Below are positions 58,138-64,000 of a stretch of DNA of 64,000 bases, in pieces; position 1 is the first letter of the stretch; every line of letters starts with the position of its first letter. A model generated the notes under the pieces. It was not told where the DNA came from and made no database searches. It saw nothing but the letters and a program-made list of their open reading frames with translations. Origin of the DNA: Actinosynnema pretiosum. Lineage in GTDB: Bacteria > Actinomycetota > Actinomycetes > Mycobacteriales > Pseudonocardiaceae. Both the position numbers and the translations under genes were made by a program. Where the stretch lies: positions 115,061 through 179,060 of the forward strand of contig NZ_JAMTCF010000001.1 of the NCBI RefSeq assembly GCF_024171695.1. Reading direction: 5' to 3'.

Positions 58138-59706
58138 ATGCCCTTCTGGAAGTCCCGACGCCGGACGGCGGACGTCCCCGACGTGAGGTCGACCGTCGCC
58201 GAGGCGCAGCAGAACGCCGCCGCGGTCACCGCGGTGGTCAAGGCGCTGGACGGGGCCACCACCAGCGCGCAGGCGGTCAAGGTCGCCCTGGACGCGGTCC
58301 GCCAGCAGTTCGGGTGGGTCTACGGCTCCTACTGGCGCATCGACAAGGCGGGCCGGACGCTGCGGTTCGCGGTCGAGTCCGGCGACGCGGGCGCGGAGTT
58401 CCGCAAGGTCACCCAGGAGGCCTCGTTCGCCGAGGGCGTCGGCCTGTCCGGGCGCGCCTGGCGCACCAGGGGCCTGGTCTTCGTGGAGGACCTGGGCACG
58501 GTCAAGGACTGCGTGCGCGCCCCCGCCGCGCAGCGGGTCGGCGTCAAGTCCGGCATCTGCTTCCCGCTGATGTCCAAGGGCCGGGTCGTCGGCACCATGG
58601 ACTTCTTCACCCTGGAGCACCTGACGCCGTCCGAGCAGCGGCTGGACGCGCTGCGCAGCATCGGGCTGCTCGTCTCGCAGGCGCTGGAGCGGGTCACCGA
58701 CTCCGAGGTCCAGGCCGCCGCGGCGCTGGACCTGCAGGCGGTCAACACCGTGCTGCGCGGCCTCGGCACGGCCACCTCCGAGGAGGAGGCCACCCGGCAG
58801 GCGCTGGACACCGTGCGCAGCGAGTTCGGCTGGGCCTACGGCTCGTTCTGGGCGGTGGACCCGACCGGGCAGGAGCTGCGGTTCGTCACCGAGTCCGGCG
58901 ACGCGGGCGAGGAGTTCCGCAAGATCACCCGCGAGGCCTCGTTCCGCGAGGGCGTCGGGCTGGCCGGGCGCGCCTGGAAGTCCCGCGAGATGCTCTTCGT
59001 GCGCGACCTCGCCGAGATGACCGACTGCGTGCGCGCCCCCGTCGCCCGGCGCGCGGGCGTGAAGTCCGGGGTGTGCCTGCCGCTGGTCGTGCACGACGTG
59101 GTCATCGGCACCATGGACTTCTTCACCCTGGAGGAGGTCGAGCTCAGCGACAGCCGCGAGAACTCCTTGCGCAACACGGCTTTCCTGGTGTCGCAGTCGC
59201 TGGAGCGGATCAGGGAGACCACCAGGATCAGCTCGGCGGGCGCGGAGCTGGTGACCTCCATCGAGGAGGTCGAGCGCAACGTCGTGCAGGCGACCGGCGT
59301 GGCCGCCGAGGCGGCGACGCTGACCACCGACGCGAACCAGGCCGTCGACCGGTTGGCCCAGTCCAGCAACGAGGTCGGCGACGTCGTCAAGGTCATCAAC
59401 AGCATCGCCGAGCAGACCAACCTGCTGGCGCTGAACGCCACCATCGAGGCCGCGCGCGCCGGTGACGCGGGCAAGGGCTTCGCGGTCGTGGCGAACGAGG
59501 TCAAGGAGCTGGCCCAGGGCACGGCTCGGGCGACCGAGGACGTGGCGCGGCTGATCAGCGCCATCCAGTCCGACGCGGGCAGCGTGGTGACCTCGCTGGC
59601 CGCGATCGGCCAGATCGTGGACCGGATCAACGAGACGCAGACGATGATCGGCGGTGTGCTGACCGAGCAGGCGGCCGTGACCCGCGACATCGTGGGCGGC
59701 AGGTAG
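58138..59706 (+). CDS. soluble GAF-GAF-methyl-accepting signalling protein
   Basis: 522 residues from the ATG at 58138 (AGGAG upstream). There is no membrane helix. Two near-identical GAF domains (about 25-180 and 190-350) share the pattern [90 protein letters not shown], and [16 protein letters not shown] with one conserved Cys each. An MCP signalling hairpin follows (about 370-520), with [35 protein letters not shown]. It is a cytoplasmic chemoreceptor-like protein. No cheA/cheW lie nearby; the conserved Cys suggests a redox, bilin or gas sensor. Confidence 0.9.
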   Translation: MPFWKSRRRTADVPDVRSTVAEAQQNAAAVTAVVKALDGATTSAQAVKVALDAVRQQFGWVYGSYWRIDKAGRTLRFAVESGDAGAEFRKVTQEASFAEGVGLSGRAWRTRGLVFVEDLGTVKDCVRAPAAQRVGVKSGICFPLMSKGRVVGTMDFFTLEHLTPSEQRLDALRSIGLLVSQALERVTDSEVQAAAALDLQAVNTVLRGLGTATSEEEATRQALDTVRSEFGWAYGSFWAVDPTGQELRFVTESGDAGEEFRKITREASFREGVGLAGRAWKSREMLFVRDLAEMTDCVRAPVARRAGVKSGVCLPLVVHDVVIGTMDFFTLEEVELSDSRENSLRNTAFLVSQSLERIRETTRISSAGAELVTSIEEVERNVVQATGVAAEAATLTTDANQAVDRLAQSSNEVGDVVKVINSIAEQTNLLALNATIEAARAGDAGKGFAVVANEVKELAQGTARATEDVARLISAIQSDAGSVVTSLAAIGQIVDRINETQTMIGGVLTEQAAVTRDIVGGR

Positions 59707-59724
59707 ACCGGTACCCGCAGGCGG

Positions 59725-59764
59725 CCCCGGCCCGCAGGACTCCTCGGAGTGCTGCGGGCCGGGG
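59725..59764. terminator. strong terminator between convergent genes
   Basis: CCCCGGCCCGCAG (59725-59737) pairs perfectly with CTGCGGGCCGGGG (59752-59764), and the loop can fold again (ACTCC/GGAGT). It lies between the MCP stop and the monooxygenase stop. Confidence 0.75.
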
Positions 59765-59844
59765 CTCTTCGGCGCGTGCGGCGGCGCTCGTCGGACACCC
59801 AGCGCGGCGCCCGACCGACCGACCGCAGTGGACCCGTCGGGTCG

Positions 59845-61767
59845 TCAGCGGAGCTGGCCGCCGTGCGCCTGCGCGCCGATCGGGATCGGGCCGCTGGCCG
59901 GGTTCACGCCGGGCACCGGGATCGGGCCGCTCGAGGGGTTGTTGCCCACCAGCGGGATCGGGCCGCTCGCCGGGTTCGCGCCGGGGTGCTCGGAGGTCCG
60001 GTAGCGGGCCACCGTCGGCACCACGTCCTGGCCGAACGGCGCGGCCTCGGGGAACTGCACGTCCACCGCGACCTCGTCGCCGCCGATCTCGCGGGTGATC
60101 CACTGGCCGGACTCGACCAGCGCCTTGAGCGTGCGGGTGGGCAGCGACTCGACCCGGCGCAGGTACCAGCCGTCGTCGGGCAGCGGGCCCATCCGGCCGC
60201 CCAGCCTGCTCTTGACCTCCTTCACCCGCGCCCACAGCTCGTTGACCAGCGCCTGTCGGTCCGCCGGACCTTCGAGGCCCGCGCGCAGCCGGTCCTCGAT
60301 GCCCCGGTTCACGCCGTCCTCGTCGGGCATCAGCATGGTGACCCACGCGCGGGACTTCTCCCGGTACTGCAACTGCTGCATCAGGCCCTCGTGCGCGGAG
60401 AAGTCCGCGAACCGGAACCTGCGGCCGGACCAGCGCGAGCGCAGCGTCCCGGCCAGCGACAGCGCGCTCTTCACCCCGGTGTTCAGGCCGCGCCCCGGCC
60501 AGAAGTGCAGCGAGTTCCCGGCGTCGCCGATCAGGAAGCCGAACGTGGTGCGGCCCAGCTGCGCGGTGAAGCGGGCGTTCTGGCTCATGCTCAGCTTGAA
60601 CATGGTGATGCCGAGGATGTCCTGCGGCTGCGCGCCGAAGTACCGGGCGCCGTCGAGGATGCGCGGCCACAGGAACGACAGGCGGTCGATCGACGGCTTG
60701 AACACGGCGCGGTGCCGGTCGCAGACGAACCGGTCGCCGCGCGGGCGCATGGTGCAGCGGTAGCGGGCGATGCAGTCGACCGGCGAGTGCTCGCCGATGG
60801 CGACGATCTCCGAGGCCTCCTCGGCGGTCAGGCGCATGTTGATGAAGCCGCCGCCGAGGGAGTTGAACAGGTAGCGGTTCTGGGCCACGGTCAGCGGGAC
60901 GGTGTGCTCGTCGGGCAGCACGCCCCGGATGCGCACGCCCAGCACGGTCTCCACGAGCTGCTCGCCGTCGACCGAGTAGAAGTTCCGGTCGGGCGCGCCG
61001 AAGTGCTCGGACAGTGCGGCGCGGGTGGGCGAGTTGGCGCCGTCCGCGACGGCCAGGATGTGCGTGGGGCCCCAGGTCTCGGGCGGGGTGTACGGGCCGG
61101 GGACGAGCTCCATGCCGTAGACGTCCTGCGCCATGTCGAGCAGGCAGTCCTCGATCCAGCGGATGCGCAGGTTGCGGGGCCTGCCCCGGTCGGCGGGCGA
61201 GTCGGGGCCGAGCGGCCACATCTCGGCGTACCGGCCGGGCGCGAACAGCCTGCGCCGCACGGCTTCCGGCAGGGTGGACCAGACGTTGCTCTGCAGGGTC
61301 ACGACCTGCTCGCGGCGCACGTTGCCCTCGGCGAGGTCCATCCAGACCACGCGGTTGCCCTGCCTGCGCCAGCGGCGGTCGTGCACCCGGATGACGACCT
61401 GGTCGCCCATCATGGCGCGCAGGGTGCAGGCGAAGATGAGGCCGACCGGTCCGCCGCCGACGACGTCGACCCGCAGCGGCTCGCGGCCCTCGGGCAGCGG
61501 CTCCAGCTTCTTGAACAGGCCGGTGGCCCAGTCCCCCGCCGGGACTCCGGACGCGGCGGACTGGCCCTGGGGGGCGGCCGGCTGGCCCTGGGGGGCTTGG
61601 TTCTGCCGGCCGGTCTGGTTCTGGGCGCCAGTCTGGTTCTGGGCGCCGGTCTGGCTCTGCGGGCCGGACTGGCGGGACTCGCGCTTGATCAGGGTGGTCG
61701 GGTCGGGTTCGGGGCTGGAGAGGGGCATGATCTTCACGGCCTCTCGGGGGTGGTCGGCGGTAGACAC
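59845..61767 (-). CDS. FAD-dependent monooxygenase with repeat tails
   Basis: 640 residues from a GTG at 61767; an ATG at 61728 with GAGAGG upstream is an alternative. The N-terminal ~80 residues are low-complexity and Gln-rich with the repeat QTGAQN. The FAD-binding core is VDVVGGGPVGLIFACTLRAM (GxGxxG), later the GD motif in GFLIGDAGNSLHFWPGRGLNTGVKSALSLA, as in aromatic hydroxylases and MICAL/UbiH-like enzymes. The C-terminus has three tandem units NPASGPIPL/NPSSGPIPV/NPASGPIPI. Such SGPIP tails recur in Pseudonocardiales proteins (general impression) and may be a protein-interaction tag. The substrate is unknown. Confidence 0.82.
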   Translation of the reverse strand: MSTADHPREAVKIMPLSSPEPDPTTLIKRESRQSGPQSQTGAQNQTGAQNQTGRQNQAPQGQPAAPQGQSAASGVPAGDWATGLFKKLEPLPEGREPLRVDVVGGGPVGLIFACTLRAMMGDQVVIRVHDRRWRRQGNRVVWMDLAEGNVRREQVVTLQSNVWSTLPEAVRRRLFAPGRYAEMWPLGPDSPADRGRPRNLRIRWIEDCLLDMAQDVYGMELVPGPYTPPETWGPTHILAVADGANSPTRAALSEHFGAPDRNFYSVDGEQLVETVLGVRIRGVLPDEHTVPLTVAQNRYLFNSLGGGFINMRLTAEEASEIVAIGEHSPVDCIARYRCTMRPRGDRFVCDRHRAVFKPSIDRLSFLWPRILDGARYFGAQPQDILGITMFKLSMSQNARFTAQLGRTTFGFLIGDAGNSLHFWPGRGLNTGVKSALSLAGTLRSRWSGRRFRFADFSAHEGLMQQLQYREKSRAWVTMLMPDEDGVNRGIEDRLRAGLEGPADRQALVNELWARVKEVKSRLGGRMGPLPDDGWYLRRVESLPTRTLKALVESGQWITREIGGDEVAVDVQFPEAAPFGQDVVPTVARYRTSEHPGANPASGPIPLVGNNPSSGPIPVPGVNPASGPIPIGAQAHGGQLR

Positions 61768-61796
61768 CCTCCTGGAACGAGCGCGGGGCCGGATTG

Positions 61797-61821
61797 GTTC
61801 AACGTTCAGCCGTTGAACGTT
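61797..61821. promoter_or_regulatory. nested inverted repeats upstream of the monooxygenase
   Basis: GTTCAACG (61797-61804) with CGTTGAAC (61811-61818), and AACGTTCA (61801-61808) with TGAACGTT (61814-61821), form two overlapping perfect inverted repeats 30 bases before the GTG start. This is a likely operator for a dimeric repressor. Confidence 0.55.
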
Positions 61822-61903
61822 GAGAATTCCACCGGAGCGCGAAGAAGGGCGCGCCGGGGAACCCCTCGGTCCCCGACGCGCCCCGGTGCTGAGCGGTGGC
61901 TGA

Positions 61904-62986
61904 TCAGCCCTTGGAGGTGGCCAGCGCCTGCTTGATCTTCAGCTTGCCGCCGGTGTGCAGCAGCGAGCCGGTGAAGACCTTGCTGGCGAACAGGAGCATC
62001 AGGACGCCTGCGGCGGCCAGCAGGCCGAGCGAGACCAGCGCCTCCCACGCGGCGGCCTCGCCGCTGAAGACCCGCAGCGGCATCGCGACCGGCGCGGTGA
62101 ACGGCACGTAGGACATGATCGTCATGGCCAGCTTGTTCTGGAACAGGAACAGCACGCCGAAGTAGGGCAGCATCACCAGCATCACCACGGAACCGGTGCT
62201 GGAGCCCAGGTCCTCCTGCCTGCTGATCAGCGCGCCCGCCATCGCCCACATGCCCGCCAGCAGCACGAACCCGAGGATCAGGAACGGGATGAACCAGCCG
62301 ATGGCCGGGGCGACCACGCCGAGCAGCTCGTCCTGGCCGCCGAGCTTGAGGGCGATCGGGGCGACGGCGGCGAGCACGACGAGCTGGCCGATGGTGAGCA
62401 CCGCGTTGCCGACGATCTTGCCCGCGAGCAGGGCGCGCACCGGGATCGTGGACACCAGGATCTCCACGATGCGGGTCTGCTTCTCGCTGACCGTGCTCTG
62501 CGCGATCGCCATGCCGCCCATGCCGAACATGAGGAACATCAGGCCGAACACGGTGACCACGGCCTGCTGCTGACCGCCGCTGATCTCGCCGGGCGCGATC
62601 AGGTCGACCGGCGGCACCTGGGCCAGCGCGACGACCACCTCGGTGTCGGCGTTCTCCAGGGCGACCACGCGCAGCCCGGAGGGGGTGCGCTCCTGCGGGT
62701 CGGGCACGACGGCGGCGGAGACGTCCTCGGAGCGCAGCAGCTCCTCGGCGGCGGCGAGGTCGGCGACCTCGCGCAGCTCGAAGTCACCGGCGGACAGCGC
62801 GGCCTTGGCCTCGGAGCCGACGACCGCGACCTTGGTGGGGCTGCTGAAGACCGAGGGCAGCACGGTCAGCGCGAACAGGGCGGCGATGGTGATGCCGAAG
62901 CTGATCCAGAAGCCCTTGGTGCGCACGTAGGTGCGGATCTCGCGCTCGGCGATGAGCTTCGTCGCGGCGGTGAACGACAGCGCCAT
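61904..62986 (-). CDS. ABC transporter permease (NatB/ABC-2 type)
   Basis: 360 residues from the ATG at 62986, overlapping the ATPase stop (TGATG). It follows the NatB pattern: an N-terminal LIAEREIRTYVRTKGFWISFGITIAALFALTVLPSVF, a large extracytoplasmic domain (about 45-160), then a block of five or six helices from VTVFGLMFLMFGMGGMAIAQSTVSEKQTRIVEILVSTI to LGLLAAAGVLMLLFASKVF. Together with the ATPase it forms an exporter of Na+ or small toxic compounds, by analogy with NatAB. Specificity is not visible. Confidence 0.88.
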   Translation of the reverse strand: MALSFTAATKLIAEREIRTYVRTKGFWISFGITIAALFALTVLPSVFSSPTKVAVVGSEAKAALSAGDFELREVADLAAAEELLRSEDVSAAVVPDPQERTPSGLRVVALENADTEVVVALAQVPPVDLIAPGEISGGQQQAVVTVFGLMFLMFGMGGMAIAQSTVSEKQTRIVEILVSTIPVRALLAGKIVGNAVLTIGQLVVLAAVAPIALKLGGQDELLGVVAPAIGWFIPFLILGFVLLAGMWAMAGALISRQEDLGSSTGSVVMLVMLPYFGVLFLFQNKLAMTIMSYVPFTAPVAMPLRVFSGEAAAWEALVSLGLLAAAGVLMLLFASKVFTGSLLHTGGKLKIKQALATSKG

Positions 62987-63861
62987 CACACGACCTCCTT
63001 GAAGATCTCGTCCAGGGTGGGAACGACGGGGCCGAACGCGCGGACCGGGCCGCGCTCCAGCGCGGCGCGCAGCACCGGCTGCTCGTCGCCGTCGACCTCG
63101 AACACGGCGGTGGGACCGTCCAGTTCGGACACCCGGACGCCGGGGACGTCGCGCAGGAAGCCCGCGTCGCCGTCGACGGTGATCTCGAACCGGGTGGTGC
63201 CGTGCTGGCGGCGCAGCTCGTCGCGCTCGCCCTGGGCGGTGATGCCGCCCTTCGCGATGATGACGACGTCGTCGCACAGCCGCTCGACCAGGGACAGCTG
63301 GTGGCTGGAGAACAGCACCGGCACGCCGGAGGCGGCGCGCCCCCGCAGCACCTCCAGGACGGTCTCGACCGCGATCGGGTCCAGGCCGGAGAACGGCTCG
63401 TCCAGGATCAGCACGTCGGGCGAGTGCACCAGCGCGGCGGCGATCTGCACGCGCTGCTGGTTGCCCAGCGAGAGCGACTCCAGGGCGTCGCCCCTGCGGT
63501 CGCTCAGCTCCAGCTGCTCCAGCAGCGCGTCGGTCGCCTTGCGGGCGGCGGCGCGCTCCATGCCGTGCAGCCTGCCGAGGAACTCGACCTGCTCGCCGAC
63601 GGCCATCTTCGGGTAGAGGCCGCGCTCCTCCGGCATGTAGCCGAACTTCTGCCGGTTGTCGCCGGTCACCGGCGCGCCGTTCCACTCGACGGTGCCGGAG
63701 TTGGGCTCCAGCACGCCGAGGATGATCCGCATGGTCGTGGTCTTGCCGGAGCCGTTGGCGCCCAGGAACCCGGTCATGCGACCGGGGCGGACCTGGAACG
63801 ACACACCGTCCAGCACCTTGTTGCCGCCGAATGAGCGGCTGATGTTGTTGACGCTCAGCAC
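62986..63861 (-). CDS. ABC transporter ATP-binding protein (NatA-like)
   Basis: 291 residues from a GTG at 63861. Walker A LGANGSGKTT, Q-loop YMPEERGLYPKM (typical NatA form), signature ESLSLGNQQRVQIAAALV, Walker B VLILDEPFSGLDP, H-loop LFSSHQLSLVERL. A C-terminal ~70-residue domain (GERDELRRQHGTTRFEITVDGDAGF) follows, as in NatA-type proteins (DUF4162). It drives the overlapping permease gene. Repeated palindromes lie just upstream. Confidence 0.92.
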   Translation of the reverse strand: MLSVNNISRSFGGNKVLDGVSFQVRPGRMTGFLGANGSGKTTTMRIILGVLEPNSGTVEWNGAPVTGDNRQKFGYMPEERGLYPKMAVGEQVEFLGRLHGMERAAARKATDALLEQLELSDRRGDALESLSLGNQQRVQIAAALVHSPDVLILDEPFSGLDPIAVETVLEVLRGRAASGVPVLFSSHQLSLVERLCDDVVIIAKGGITAQGERDELRRQHGTTRFEITVDGDAGFLRDVPGVRVSELDGPTAVFEVDGDEQPVLRAALERGPVRAFGPVVPTLDEIFKEVV

Positions 63862-63922
63862 GGGGAGAACGCTACGGGGCGTGGCGGGGGTGGCGCGTCA
63901 GGCGCGCGACCCATTGGTGGGG

Positions 63923-63979
63923 TCCTCCGCGCGGAGGACCCAGGGGGTCGCGCGGGGCGGGGGTCCTCCGCGCGGAGGA
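63923..63979. repeat. duplicated 16-bp palindrome upstream of the NatA-like gene
   Basis: TCCTCCGCGCGGAGGA is present at 63923-63938 (inside the 20-bp palindrome GGTCCTCCGCGCGGAGGACC) and again at 63964-63979, 41 bases apart. Both copies are exact. They start 60 bases upstream of the ABC gene and may be operators for this transporter or for a gene beyond the window edge. Confidence 0.6.
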
Positions 63980-64000
63980 TGTGGATCACGGCCCGCGCGG

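Noticed and set aside
1..64000. CRISPR arrays, tRNA/rRNA genes, transposases or integrases
   Set aside because: I saw no spaced direct repeats of CRISPR type, no tRNA-like cloverleaf with a recognisable T-loop and no recombinase motifs; a covariance-model scan would be needed to exclude small RNAs.

Overview
The window is very GC-rich, with strong third-position GC bias, many GTG starts and dense divergent regulator/target pairs. It reads as one chromosome segment of a filamentous actinobacterium. I infer a Pseudonocardiales member (Actinosynnema/Saccharothrix-like) from the gene content: a ShbA-type ECF sigma factor, SigC, a DUF3558-like lipoprotein, SGPIP-type tail repeats, a very large secreted Rhs protein, a DsbA/VKOR pair and a secreted CBM2-GH5 cellulase. 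This assignment rests on gene families only. I recognise no rRNA, tRNA, CRISPR array, transposase or integrase.

Layout. 1-4.2 kb: the end of an ANTAR protein, a membrane protein, and a TetR-MMPL efflux pair behind a large palindromic operator. 4.2-5.8 kb: a decayed patch with sigma-factor remnants beside a paralogue that is still open. 6-8.2 kb: a lipoprotein, a small ORF and a lower-GC Shedu-type (DUF4263) nuclease gene. 8.2-15.6 kb: aldehyde dehydrogenase with divergent XRE regulator, threonine-dehydratase-like enzyme, a LysR gene flanked on both sides by 15-bp repeats, an orphan PD-(D/E)XK protein, and an ECF sigma factor with its membrane partner. 15.6-27.3 kb: cellulase, amidohydrolase, an LLM-TetR-MFS operon, an ABC exporter with divergent TetR, GNAT, SigC, and SDR with divergent TetR. 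27.3-33.7 kb: VKOR and DsbA (oxidative folding) next to CopD-CtaG and a CopA-type copper ATPase, then a small secreted protein. 33.8-37.3 kb: a compact RiPP-like operon. 37.8-47.6 kb: a PPOX-fold enzyme, a MacB-type ABC system with divergent two-component system, and an MFS-GAF-amidohydrolase operon with divergent RpiR regulator. 47.7-56 kb: two small genes and a giant Rhs gene split by one in-frame amber codon. 56.1-64 kb: an L,D-transpeptidase-like protein, GAF and GAF-GAF-MCP sensors, a FAD monooxygenase with repeat tails, and a NatAB-like ABC pair.

The best candidate for an undescribed system is at 33,845-37,260. A 34-residue peptide gene with a strong Shine-Dalgarno is followed by a perfect hairpin. 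Next comes a fusion of a PqqD-like (peptide-recognition) domain to a membrane HExxH metalloprotease. That gene overlaps by 4 nt a TPR protein whose N-terminus looks like a STAND ATPase without a P-loop. This has the architecture of a minimal leader-peptide-guided, membrane-processed peptide pathway with no dedicated tailoring enzyme in sight. Other points of interest are the amber-split Rhs toxin with a candidate immunity gene, the Shedu gene, and the 15-bp minisatellites around the LysR gene.
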